DNA of 64,000 bases from Kordiimonas laminariae (GTDB taxonomy: Bacteria > Pseudomonadota > Alphaproteobacteria > Sphingomonadales > Kordiimonadaceae), in the NCBI RefSeq assembly GCF_023008165.1, contig NZ_JAKQZA010000002.1, positions 310,001 through 374,000 of the forward strand, written 5' to 3'. Every line of letters begins with the position of its first letter. The first letter of the stretch is position 1. Positions 55,395-64,000 of this stretch are shown here, one piece after another. The notes beneath the pieces were generated by a model. It ran no database searches, was not told where the DNA came from, and saw only the letters and a list, made by a program, of their open reading frames with translations. The position numbers were made by a program, and so were the translations under genes.

Positions 55395-55531
55395 TATGGT
55401 GTCAGGCCCTTAATACGGAAATAGCTGATCACAGCCAAAGAGATAACAAAGATAAACAGGCTTGCACCGAGAACGCGGTTACGCTTTTTCATCTTGGTGT
55501 GAAGTTCTGAATATTTATCATCGCCTGACAT
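55394..55531 (-). CDS. Small CoxF-like membrane protein of 45 residues
   Basis: This short gene lies exactly between ctaB and ctaG, with TAATG overlaps at both ends. The protein starts [18 protein letters not shown], has one membrane helix (about residues 20-37, VLGASLFIFVIS and on) and ends F-R-I-K-G-L-T-P. Its size, topology and position match the small CoxF-type proteins found in alphaproteobacterial oxidase operons. The role is presumed to be in oxidase assembly. It is easily missed because of its length. Confidence 0.82.
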   Translation of the reverse strand: MSGDDKYSELHTKMKKRNRVLGASLFIFVISLAVISYFRIKGLTP

Positions 55532-56448
55532 TAGATCAGCCCCATAACAACACGTTCTGCAGCAAGTACTGCAAAAGCAGTAAACAAATATAAAATCGAA
55601 AACAGGAACAGCTTTTTGTACGCTTTTTCATTGCCGCGCCATACATAGAAGGCGAGCACAAGGAACCAAGCGCTAAGTGCCGATGTAACCACACCGTATA
55701 CAGGGCCAGCAAAGCCCATAAAGTAAGGCGCGATAGCACAAGGCACCATCAAAAGACTGTATAGAAGAATTTGCTTTCTGGTTTCCTTTTCTCCAGCCAC
55801 AACCGGCAACATAGGTACACCCACCTTCTCATAATCCTTATGGATAAAGAGAGAGAGCGCCCAGAAGTGAGGCGGTGTCCAGAGGAAAATAATACCGAAA
55901 AGCACAATACTTTCGATTGTTACACTATCAGTTACAGCAGCCCAACCAATCATCGGAGGGAATGCACCTGCAGCACCACCAATCACAATATTCTGTGGGG
56001 TACGGCGCTTCAGCCACATTGTGTAAATAACAGCATAAAAGAAAATCGTAAGAGCAAGAAGAATAGCAGATGTTACATTAACAAGCAGCCCCAGAAGAAT
56101 TACTGAAGCCACCGAAAGCGTAAGACCAAACCCAAGGGCATCGCCTGGGGTTACTCTTCCAGCAGGGATCGGACGCTTAGCTGTCCTATCCATTACCGCA
56201 TCGATATCGGCATCATACCACATATTAAGGGCGCCAGAGGCTCCCGCACCAATGGCAATCAGCACAATAGCAGCGATTGCGATAACCGGGTTCATAGAAC
56301 CTGGAGCCGCAATCAATCCTACAAATGCAGTGAAGATCACAAGTGACATAACACGAGGCTTCAACAGTGCGATGAAGTCCCCTGCTTCCGCTTCCTGCCC
56401 TGAGGCAGGAAGATCACTTTTAATCGTGGATGTCAGACTATCAGCCAA
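55531..56448 (-). CDS. ctaB: Protoheme IX farnesyltransferase (haem O synthase)
   Basis: CtaB adds a farnesyl chain to haem b to make haem O, the precursor of haem a. The 305-residue protein has about eight to nine membrane helices and the UbiA-type motif [21 protein letters not shown] second motif, [13 protein letters not shown], follows. The start appears to be a TTG with AGGA 9 nt upstream. It is coupled to the CoxF-like gene. Haem A synthase (ctaA) is not in the window. Confidence 0.96.
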   Translation of the reverse strand: MADSLTSTIKSDLPASGQEAEAGDFIALLKPRVMSLVIFTAFVGLIAAPGSMNPVIAIAAIVLIAIGAGASGALNMWYDADIDAVMDRTAKRPIPAGRVTPGDALGFGLTLSVASVILLGLLVNVTSAILLALTIFFYAVIYTMWLKRRTPQNIVIGGAAGAFPPMIGWAAVTDSVTIESIVLFGIIFLWTPPHFWALSLFIHKDYEKVGVPMLPVVAGEKETRKQILLYSLLMVPCAIAPYFMGFAGPVYGVVTSALSAWFLVLAFYVWRGNEKAYKKLFLFSILYLFTAFAVLAAERVVMGLI

Positions 56449-56468
56449 CGTTCCAATTCCTACTCAAC

Positions 56469-58082
<1,614 letters not shown>

Positions 58083-58973
58083 TTAGCGACCAAGCTGTGT
58101 AGTAGCAGCGTCAGCATAATTTAGCTTCGCTAGCTCTACCCACTTGGCAAAATCTTCTTTTGAAACAACTTCTACTGCGATCGGCATATAAGCGTGGTCT
58201 TTACCACATAGCTCTGAACACTGACCGTAGTATGTACCAACATGGTCTACTTCGAACCAAGTTTCATTCAAACGGCCTGGTACAGCATCAAGCTTCACAC
58301 CAAACGCTGGAACAGTCCAAGCGTGGATCACATCAGAACCAGTAAGCTGAACTTTGATCTTCGTATTAACAGGAACAACCAAACGGTTATCTGTATCAAG
58401 AAGACGCGCGTTCAGTTTTGCTGGACGACCTAGGAATGCAGAAAGATCTCTTTCGTATGTTGCGCGCTCATCAGCATTTTTAAATGCACTGTCAGGCACA
58501 AGCAGAGATGTGAACTCAATATCGCCATGATCCGGGTAAGAATAAGTCCAGTTCCACTGGTTACCTGTCACCTTGATCGCAAACTCTGTCTCAGGAACAA
58601 CGTCCTGATAATAAAGAAGCGGTAGTGAAGTTGCACCGATCACCGCAAGGATAATGATTGGAACACCAGTCCAAATAATTTCAATCACTGTGTTGTGACT
58701 TACTTTAGATGGATTTGGGTTCGCTTTCGCGCGGTAACGGAACATTACATAGAACATCAGCGCAAACACAAAGATTGTGATTACAGTGATGATCCAAAGA
58801 AGTTCCATGTTAAACGCACCAACCTTAGCGGCCTGCTCGTTTGCAGCTTCCTGAAGCCACAGCCCCTTCTCGTGAGGTTGACCAAGTGGCCCCTCAGCCA
58901 AGGCGCTAACCGTAAAACCGATCATAGCTGTGAATGCAGCCATCAAACCGGCGGTAAGCCTTTTAACGCTCAT
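58083..58973 (-). CDS. ctaC: Cytochrome c oxidase subunit II
   Basis: Subunit II accepts electrons from cytochrome c at its Cu(A) centre. The 296-residue protein has a signal peptide and two membrane helices. The periplasmic cupredoxin domain has the aromatic patch Q-W-N-W-T-Y-S-Y-P-D and Cu(A) ligands in V-I-H-A-W and Y-G-Q-C-S-E-L-C-G-K-D-H-A-Y-M. There is no C-terminal haem domain. It is the first gene of the operon, behind an unusual palindromic promoter. Confidence 0.97.
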   Translation of the reverse strand: MSVKRLTAGLMAAFTAMIGFTVSALAEGPLGQPHEKGLWLQEAANEQAAKVGAFNMELLWIITVITIFVFALMFYVMFRYRAKANPNPSKVSHNTVIEIIWTGVPIIILAVIGATSLPLLYYQDVVPETEFAIKVTGNQWNWTYSYPDHGDIEFTSLLVPDSAFKNADERATYERDLSAFLGRPAKLNARLLDTDNRLVVPVNTKIKVQLTGSDVIHAWTVPAFGVKLDAVPGRLNETWFEVDHVGTYYGQCSELCGKDHAYMPIAVEVVSKEDFAKWVELAKLNYADAATTQLGR

Positions 58974-59295
58974 AGTTCTGCTTTCCTTTTATTTCCTACC
59001 CCTAACACGGGCACCCTGCAGACAACCTACCCTGAAGTCTACCGGGGACCAGCCGCTCTGACAAAACCCCTAAAGGTCCTAACAGCTGGCATAATGAACC
59101 GTCGTTATAACGACACGTTGTCGCAGGCTCAAGCCTGAGAGCACTGTTACGGACATTTTTCTGCCAAAAATGTTAAAATTTCTATTCAAACGCTTGTTTT
59201 GTATGCGCAAGAGTACCATGCTTACGTATAGATAACAGCTTGGTTTGCGTCTTTTTGTCGCACAAAGGCTTGTAAAAAGATCACGGAGTACAGCC
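58974..59295. promoter_or_regulatory. Divergent control region between ctaC and tldD
   Basis: About 320 bp without a gene. It holds the ctaC promoter near 59104-59132 and a leader of roughly 120 nt. The tldD side is AT-rich (59155-59215), and no confident promoter is visible there. Reading frames across it lack ribosome binding sites. Confidence 0.6.
59101..59137 (-). promoter_or_regulatory. ctaC promoter built on two perfect palindromes
   Basis: On the minus strand TTGAGC (59132-59127), a 17-bp spacer and TATAAC (59109-59104) form a good sigma-70 promoter. The -10 lies inside the perfect 14-bp palindrome GTCGTTATAACGAC (59101-59114). The -35 lies inside the repeat CAGGCT-CA-AGCCTG (59124-59137). 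Binding at either would block or shape RNA polymerase entry. Confidence 0.7.
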
Positions 59296-60729
59296 ATGAC
59301 CGATGCCCCTGCATCGCTTAATTTCTTTTTTGAGCAATCAGAACTTGATGAAAAACGTACAGAATCTCTGGTTTCTGAAGCTTTATCCGGTATGGATGAC
59401 GGGGAAATTTATCTCGAATCCACTCAATCAGAATCATTTTCATACGATGATGGGCGCCTGAAGGCAGCTTCTTTTGATTCGAGTCAAGGATTTGGGCTTA
59501 GGGCTGTAGCAGACGAATCAACTGGCTATGCGCATTCAAATGAACTTTCTGAAGCTGCCATCAAACGTGCGGCAGATACTGTTCGTGCAGTAAAAAGTGG
59601 CCATGACGGTAGCATGAGCCTCGCGCCAGCACGAACCAACAAACAACTTTACACGGACGAAAACCCGCTTGGCGGCATTTCGTTTGACCGTAAAGTAAAA
59701 CTTCTTGAAGAAATTGATGAATATGCTCGCGCGCAAGATGACCGGATCAGACAAGTAAGCGCCTCTATTCTTGGTAGCTGGCAAGCTGTAGAAATCATCC
59801 GCGCTGATGGTCATCGCGTCAGAGACATCCGTCCACTGGTACGGCTGAACGTTTCTGTAGTGCTTGGTGAAGGCGATAGGCAAGAAGCGGGCAATGAAGG
59901 TGCTGGCGGCAGGCAATCCTACGATTTCCTTTTTGATGAAGCACACTGGCAGGCACAAGTGAATGAAGCTATTCGCCAAGCTAATGTAAACCTTGAAAGC
60001 GTTGATGCACCTGCGGGCGAAATGACCGTTGTTCTTGGCCCAGGTTGGCCCGGCGTGCTTCTTCATGAAGCTGTAGGCCACGGTCTTGAAGGTGATTTCA
60101 ATAGAAAGAAGACATCCGCATTCGCTGGGCTTATGGGTGAACGTGTTGCAGCCCCCGGCATCACAGTTGTGGATGACGGTACTATTGATAGCCGCAGAGG
60201 TTCACTGTCAGTTGACGATGAAGGCACACCAACGGAACGTACTGTTCTAATCGAAGACGGCATTCTAAAAGGCTACATGCAAGACCGCCTGAATGCACGC
60301 CTTATGGGTATGACGCCAACTGGTAATGGTCGCAGGCAGAGTTTCGCCCATGCGCCAATGCCTCGTATGACGAACACCTTCATGATGGCAGGCGATAAAG
60401 ACCCAGCTGAAATTTTGGCTAGTGTGGATGACGGTCTTTACGCCGTGAATTTTGGTGGCGGCCAAGTTGATATCACATCAGGTAAGTTTGTATTCAGTTG
60501 TACAGAAGCATACCGCGTACGCGGCGGCAAAATTGCCGAACCTGTAAAAGGTGCCACGCTTATTGGCAGTGGCCCTGAGGTACTAAAACATGTTTCCATG
60601 ATCGGTAATGACCTGAAACTGGATAATGGCGTTGGTACTTGCGGCAAGGGCGGACAAACAGTTCCGGCTGGTGTGGGGCAACCTACACTGAAAATTGACG
60701 GCCTGACTGTAGGCGGCACTGCAGGTTAA
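59296..60729 (+). CDS. tldD: Metalloprotease TldD
   Basis: TldD, normally with TldE/PmbA, degrades unfolded peptides and matures some microcins and antitoxins. The 477-residue protein has the zinc-binding HExxxH-type motif in G-V-L-L-H-E-A-V-G-H-G-L-E-G-D. It has the N-terminal S-x-S-x-S-Y-D-D-G-R-L segment and the late F-S-C-T-E-A-Y-R-V-R-G-G-K-I. The start at 59296 has GGAG 7 nt upstream; an upstream extension to 59245 is rejected. TldE is not in the window. Confidence 0.96.
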   Translation: MTDAPASLNFFFEQSELDEKRTESLVSEALSGMDDGEIYLESTQSESFSYDDGRLKAASFDSSQGFGLRAVADESTGYAHSNELSEAAIKRAADTVRAVKSGHDGSMSLAPARTNKQLYTDENPLGGISFDRKVKLLEEIDEYARAQDDRIRQVSASILGSWQAVEIIRADGHRVRDIRPLVRLNVSVVLGEGDRQEAGNEGAGGRQSYDFLFDEAHWQAQVNEAIRQANVNLESVDAPAGEMTVVLGPGWPGVLLHEAVGHGLEGDFNRKKTSAFAGLMGERVAAPGITVVDDGTIDSRRGSLSVDDEGTPTERTVLIEDGILKGYMQDRLNARLMGMTPTGNGRRQSFAHAPMPRMTNTFMMAGDKDPAEILASVDDGLYAVNFGGGQVDITSGKFVFSCTEAYRVRGGKIAEPVKGATLIGSGPEVLKHVSMIGNDLKLDNGVGTCGKGGQTVPAGVGQPTLKIDGLTVGGTAG

Positions 60730-60737
60730 CAAAAACT

Positions 60738-60768
60738 AAGCCTGATGTGCTTCTCCCGTACATCAGGC
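60738..60768 (-). terminator. Terminator between tldD and the PAS gene
   Basis: A perfect 8-bp stem CCTGATGT/ACATCAGG with an 11-nt loop is followed by CTTAGTTTTTG on the minus strand. It can serve the PAS gene and perhaps tldD, although there is no U tract on the plus side. Confidence 0.7.
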
Positions 60769-60785
60769 CCCTCCCGCCAACTATT

Positions 60786-61364
60786 TCAATCCGGTTGCGG
60801 CACCCCTGCACCGATATCCACATATTCATGTAAGTTCGCAAGCGCAACGGTGTGCTTGGGCTGTTCGAAAAAGGCAGGCCTCTGCCCCATAGCGGGGGTA
60901 ACGCATATTGTCATCACCTGCATTGGCTTCGATCCGTCTTCACTTGCCATGATGGGAAGTGAGATACCAATAGCATAGTCCTGAACTGTATTTTGCTTGC
61001 GGTTAGTCCACAGCTGCACATCTTGAGTAGTCCAAACTGCAGCACAAGGCTTATTAGCGATATTCATGAAACGTTTAGCACGCAATTCTCTTAGCTTGCC
61101 TTCTGTTACATCAAGGTAATTTTGCCCTGTATAATCAGCGCCAAGAAAATCCATGTATAAACTGGGGAAATATCTAATACGAACTTCTTCATAAGAAATA
61201 ACATCAAGCAATAGAAGACAATCAAGATACCGGCTGATATCTCTTAAGTTCACGTTTTTTCTCAGCGGCAGCAACTCATTACCTGCCCACTTTCTCCAAG
61301 TAGACAAGATATAGCGAAGTTCTGTACTTTCTGCGAACGCAGGTAATCCTATCTGAAGTTCCAT
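60786..61364 (-). CDS. PAS_5-type PAS domain protein, tandem copy 1
   Basis: The 192-residue single-domain protein has L-R-Y-I-L-S-T-W-R-K-W-A-G, V-N-L-R-D-I-S-R-Y-L-D-C-L, I-R-Y-F-P-S-L-Y-M-D, and G-A-D-Y-T-G-Q-N-Y-L-D-V-T-E. It ends Y-V-D-I-G-A-G-V-P-Q. The next gene upstream shares nearly all these blocks, so they are recent tandem paralogues. No kinase, cyclase or HTH is attached, suggesting a ligand sensor or an adaptor that meets partners in trans. The ligand is unknown. Confidence 0.78.
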   Translation of the reverse strand: MELQIGLPAFAESTELRYILSTWRKWAGNELLPLRKNVNLRDISRYLDCLLLLDVISYEEVRIRYFPSLYMDFLGADYTGQNYLDVTEGKLRELRAKRFMNIANKPCAAVWTTQDVQLWTNRKQNTVQDYAIGISLPIMASEDGSKPMQVMTICVTPAMGQRPAFFEQPKHTVALANLHEYVDIGAGVPQPD

Positions 61365-61439
61365 TGCAATACGCTCACCGCTTTTGTCTTTAAAGTGTAA
61401 AAATCAAATCTCTTTTAAGCGTGCCTTATCTTTCATCAC

Positions 61440-62003
61440 TCAAGATACTGTCTGGGGCACACCAGCGCCAATATCTACATACATATGATTATTTGCTACC
61501 GTAACATTTGCAATCGGCTGATCAGAAAAAGATGGTCGTTCACGACCAGCAAGAGGAAAGCAAACCTGCAACATTTGCATAGGCTTCAATCCCTTTTCAC
61601 AAGCAATGATTGGAACCGATAGGCCTACCGTATATTCCTGCATCTTTCCTTCGTGCTTACCAAGAGTAGTCCACACAGCAGCACATGGGTGTGACACAAC
61701 ATTCATCATACGCGCTGCACGCATTTCCCTTAGAGCTGGTTCGGTTACTTCCAGATAATTTCTGCCCGTATAATCGGCACCGAAATAATCCATATATAAG
61801 CTGGCAAAATACCGAATATTAATCTCGGCATGGGAAATCACGTCAAACAACATGACACAATCAAGATACTTACTAATATCCCTGAGGTTCATCTGCTCCC
61901 GGTTGGGAACAGTTTTTCCGTCTGCCCACTTATACCAAATAGCGAGCAATTCTCTGATTTCATCTCTATCTGCAAATGCTGGTAGGTCTGCCTGAAACCC
62001 CAT
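61440..62003 (-). CDS. PAS_5-type PAS domain protein, tandem copy 2
   Basis: The 187-residue paralogue of the preceding protein shares the blocks W-Y-K-W-A-D-G, M-N-L-R-D-I-S-K-Y-L-D-C, Y-F-A-S-L-Y-M-D-Y-F-G-A-D-Y-T-G-R-N-Y-L and the ending Y-V-D-I-G-A-G-V-P-Q. ATG 62003 is chosen because GGGGGAG lies 8 nt upstream and the two proteins then align from the first residue; a GTG three codons earlier overlaps that site. About 75 bp separate the copies. Confidence 0.78.
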   Translation of the reverse strand: MGFQADLPAFADRDEIRELLAIWYKWADGKTVPNREQMNLRDISKYLDCVMLFDVISHAEINIRYFASLYMDYFGADYTGRNYLEVTEPALREMRAARMMNVVSHPCAAVWTTLGKHEGKMQEYTVGLSVPIIACEKGLKPMQMLQVCFPLAGRERPSFSDQPIANVTVANNHMYVDIGAGVPQTVS

Positions 62004-62087
62004 TGCCTGCACTCCCCCTGACGCAACGTCTTAAACCGTACAAAAAGCTAAGTAAGGCATCAAAGGAATTTTGCAAACTTTGTTAAT

Positions 62088-62112
62088 AAAAAAGCAGCCC
62101 GAAGGCTGCTTT
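62088..62112 (-). terminator. Terminator after the CoA-transferase operon
   Basis: AAAGCAGCC/GGCTGCTTT with a CGAA loop, followed by U residues on the minus strand, 25 bp past the scoB stop. Confidence 0.93.
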
Positions 62113-62137
62113 CTTCATTCAGAAACATATTACAAAG

Positions 62138-62764
62138 TTAAATGATAGTCGCTTCGGTCGCGGCTTTAACTTCATCCAGCGTTACTTCTGGAGCAAGCTC
62201 AACAACTTTAAGGCCACCTTCAACCACATCAAAGACACCAAAGTTTGTAATAATACGGTCTACAACACCTGTACCTGTGAGCGGCAGTGAACATGCCTTC
62301 AGCAGTTTGGTTTCACCTTTTTTGTTGGTGTGATCCATAATCACAACAACACGCTTCACACCGGCAACAAGATCCATGGCACCACCCATGCCCTTCACCA
62401 TTTTGCCAGGGATCATCCAATTTGCGAGATCGCCATTTTCAGCAACTTCCATCGCACCAAGGATAGAAAGGTCGATATGGCCACCGCGGATCATTGCAAA
62501 ACTATCCGCAGATGAAAAATAACTGGACGTATCAAGCTCGGTAATTGTTTGCTTCCCTGCGTTAATCAGGTCGGCATCCACTTCATCTTCATATGGGAAT
62601 GGCCCCATACCCAGCATACCGTTTTCCGACTGAAGCGTTACATTCACACCTTCGGGAATATAGTTCGCTACGAGCGTTGGAATACCAATACCGAGGTTCA
62701 CATAATAGCCGTCCTGCAGTTCCAGTGCAGCCCGAGCAGCCATTTGGTTACGATCCCAAGCCAT
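62138..62764 (-). CDS. scoB: 3-oxoacid CoA-transferase subunit B
   Basis: This is the subunit with the catalytic glutamate, in [12 protein letters not shown]. The 208-residue protein has [25 protein letters not shown] and [11 protein letters not shown]. With subunit A it moves CoA between succinyl-CoA and acetoacetate or a similar oxoacid, for ketone body or short-chain acid use. Its start overlaps the subunit A stop by one base. Confidence 0.93.
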   Translation of the reverse strand: MAWDRNQMAARAALELQDGYYVNLGIGIPTLVANYIPEGVNVTLQSENGMLGMGPFPYEDEVDADLINAGKQTITELDTSSYFSSADSFAMIRGGHIDLSILGAMEVAENGDLANWMIPGKMVKGMGGAMDLVAGVKRVVVIMDHTNKKGETKLLKACSLPLTGTGVVDRIITNFGVFDVVEGGLKVVELAPEVTLDEVKAATEATII

Positions 62765-63468
62765 TATGCTGTCTCCCTCTCGCGAACGGTACGCTGTTCA
62801 ATACGCTTTTCGTGGTTCCCCTTGATAAGACGCTGCACGTAAATACCCGGCGTGTGGATATGATCCGGGTCAAGTTCACCAGCTTCCACAATCTCTTCCA
62901 CTTCCACCACCGTGATTTTACCAGCTGTTGCCATCATCGGGTTAAAGTTACGCGCCGTTTTACGGTAAACAAGGTTACCTTCAGTATCTGCTTTCCAGGC
63001 CTTCACAATAGAAACATCGGCAACAAGGCCTGTTTCCATGATGAATGTTTCGCCATCAAAATCCCGGTGATCTTTGCCTTCAGCAATCACAGTACCGACA
63101 CCCGTTTTTGTATAAAAACCAGGGATGCCTGCACCGCCAGCACGAATACGTTCTGCAAGCGTACCTTGCGGGTTAAACTCAAGCTCAAGTTCACCTTCCA
63201 GATACTGGCGTTCAAACTCTTTGTTTTCGCCCACATACGAACTGATCATTTTTTTGATCTGCTTGGCATCAAGCAACACGCCAAGACCAAAACCATCCAC
63301 ACCACAGTTGTTTGAAATAACTGTAAGATCTTTGGCACCATCATTATGAATTGCCGTTATCAGGTTTTCCGGAATACCGCACAGGCCAAAACCACCTGCC
63401 ATTATAGTCATGTCATCAAAAAGCAGACCTTCAAGTGCACTTTCTGCACTATCGTAAATCTTCCGCAT
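62764..63468 (-). CDS. scoA: 3-oxoacid CoA-transferase subunit A
   Basis: The 234-residue CoA-transferase alpha subunit opens [12 protein letters not shown] and has the CoA-binding [15 protein letters not shown]. It also has [14 protein letters not shown] and the [15 protein letters not shown] stretch. GGGAG lies 6 nt before the ATG. The pair shares a promoter region with the divergent small membrane-protein gene, where an 18-bp near-palindrome sits. Confidence 0.93.
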   Translation of the reverse strand: MRKIYDSAESALEGLLFDDMTIMAGGFGLCGIPENLITAIHNDGAKDLTVISNNCGVDGFGLGVLLDAKQIKKMISSYVGENKEFERQYLEGELELEFNPQGTLAERIRAGGAGIPGFYTKTGVGTVIAEGKDHRDFDGETFIMETGLVADVSIVKAWKADTEGNLVYRKTARNFNPMMATAGKITVVEVEEIVEAGELDPDHIHTPGIYVQRLIKGNHEKRIEQRTVRERETA

Positions 63469-63536
63469 TGGTGTCTCCCAATCAAATGAGCCGAAAACAC
63501 ACGCTCACACGCGCTGAAGGTTGAAATATCGATTAA

Positions 63537-63554
63537 TAGTTACATATGCAACTA
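63537..63554. promoter_or_regulatory. 18-bp near-perfect palindrome upstream of scoA
   Basis: TAGTTaCATATGcAACTA is symmetrical in eight of nine base pairs. It lies 69 bp before scoA and 115 bp before the divergent gene at 63669, in an otherwise gene-free 200 bp. It looks like an operator for a dimeric regulator. Confidence 0.5.
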
Positions 63555-63668
63555 ATATTTCTGTGTTCGATATAGATTACCTTTTATGTTGCCCTGTTGA
63601 AGCCACAATATGTGCATACTATATATAGAAGATATCTATAATAAAATGACTGCGACAGGAGAAACCTC

Positions 63669-63938
63669 ATGATGCGCATTATATGCCGAATAATCGGTGG
63701 AGCGCTCTGCTTTTTCGGTGTGATTGGTATGTTAACACCAATCCCGTTTGGTTTGATTTTATTTGTTATCGGTCTGATGTTCCTGATCCCGAGCACCCCC
63801 TCTGCTGCACGCGGTGTTCGCTGGGCACGCACAAAAGTGGGCATCTTTGACCGCGCGATGACTGCGATCACTAATCGAGCGCCTATGCCGTATCGCCGGG
63901 TTCTTCGCCAAACAGAAATCAATAGCTACGATTGGTAG
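63669..63938 (+). CDS. Small inner-membrane protein, PGPGW-like, unknown function
   Basis: The 89-residue protein has two adjacent hydrophobic segments, IICRIIGGALCFFGVIGML and F-G-L-I-L-F-V-I-G-L-M-F-L-I, joined by T-P-I-P. A basic cytoplasmic tail follows with G-V-R-W-A-R-T-K and Y-R-R-V-L-R-Q-T-E. The pattern resembles the small PGPGW-type transmembrane family, but the match is uncertain. AGGAG lies 7 nt before the first of two adjacent ATGs. Confidence 0.7.
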   Translation: MMRIICRIIGGALCFFGVIGMLTPIPFGLILFVIGLMFLIPSTPSAARGVRWARTKVGIFDRAMTAITNRAPMPYRRVLRQTEINSYDW

Positions 63939-63960
63939 CCCAATTCCGGACTACCAGAAT

Positions 63961-64000
63961 TTACTTAAGAGCTGCCAGCTTTTCTTGCAGTTCGTTTAAA
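63961..64000 (-). CDS. C-terminal end of an unidentified gene (runs off the right edge)
   Basis: On the minus strand a frame enters from beyond the window and ends at TAA (63963-63961) with the helical tail L-N-E-L-Q-E-K-L-A-A-L-K. Twelve codons are too few to name the protein. The coding case rests on the amphipathic pattern and on the lack of another use for this DNA. Confidence 0.4.
   Translation of the reverse strand, partial: LNELQEKLAALK

Noticed and set aside
62593-63315. 240-codon open frame antisense to scoA/scoB
   Set aside because: It spans both genes on the other strand with His- and Cys-rich sequence and no family resemblance; it is a shadow.

Overview
The window looks like a contiguous piece of an alphaproteobacterial chromosome. 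The evidence is gene content and order: a split ATP synthase operon (atpI-B-E-F'-F without the F1 genes), the cell-cycle methyltransferase CcrM beside rnhB, a ctaC-ctaD-ctaB-coxF-ctaG-ctaE-DUF983-SURF1-thrC-M16 block, ispH-thrB-rnhA, smc-dsbA-dsbA-DUF721-mutY, and three PAS_5-type proteins. Base composition looks moderate for this class. A lineage near Kordiimonadales, Sneathiella or Emcibacter is a guess. I saw no rRNA, tRNA, insertion sequence, prophage or CRISPR array, and nothing that looks recently acquired.

Layout. 1-4.1 kb: start of a probable ECF sigma factor, an ArsC/Spx-family gene, a cation efflux gene and the F0 ATP synthase operon. 4.2-10.9 kb: smc, two paralogous periplasmic DsbA-like proteins, a DciA-like protein and mutY. 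10.9-17.1 kb: an unidentified haem-motif lipoprotein, ccrM with a GANTC-rich promoter, rnhB, an overlooked 47-residue gene with a structured tail, two DUF465 proteins and rmuC. 17.3-27.2 kb: a PhyH dioxygenase plus ferredoxin-reductase-like pair, an exported glutathione peroxidase, an old yellow enzyme, putA and an exported KatG. 27.2-32.3 kb: a radical SAM protein, an aminotransferase/DauR-like regulator/ornithine cyclodeaminase operon and a REC-EAL protein with a degenerate active site. 32.4-37.2 kb: a complete glycine cleavage operon (gcvT-H-PA-PB) behind a tandem glycine riboswitch. 37.3-50 kb: secreted hydrolase and lipoproteins, ispH-thrB-rnhA, a solute-binding protein, an M28 peptidase, a two-domain DsbA/isomerase protein, NfeD-SPFH, a peroxiredoxin, a DsbD-alpha protein and YqgE. 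50-59.2 kb: the aa3 oxidase operon with thrC and an M16 protease. 59.3-64 kb: tldD, two tandem PAS proteins, a two-subunit CoA transferase, a small membrane protein and the end of one further gene.

Themes. The cell envelope and redox control dominate: two DsbA paralogues, an exported GPx, an exported KatG, a peroxiredoxin, a DsbD-alpha protein and the cytochrome oxidase assembly set. The best regulatory observations are the ccrM promoter with paired GANTC sites inside its spacer, nested inverted repeats around the first sigma factor's start codon, the ctaC promoter built from two perfect palindromes, and the tandem glycine riboswitch. Many genes are tightly packed, with TAATG or ATGA junctions, and four convergent pairs abut or overlap at their stop codons.

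Start codons were re-judged throughout. Where the longest reading frame begins without a ribosome binding site but an internal ATG or GTG has one, the internal start is given.
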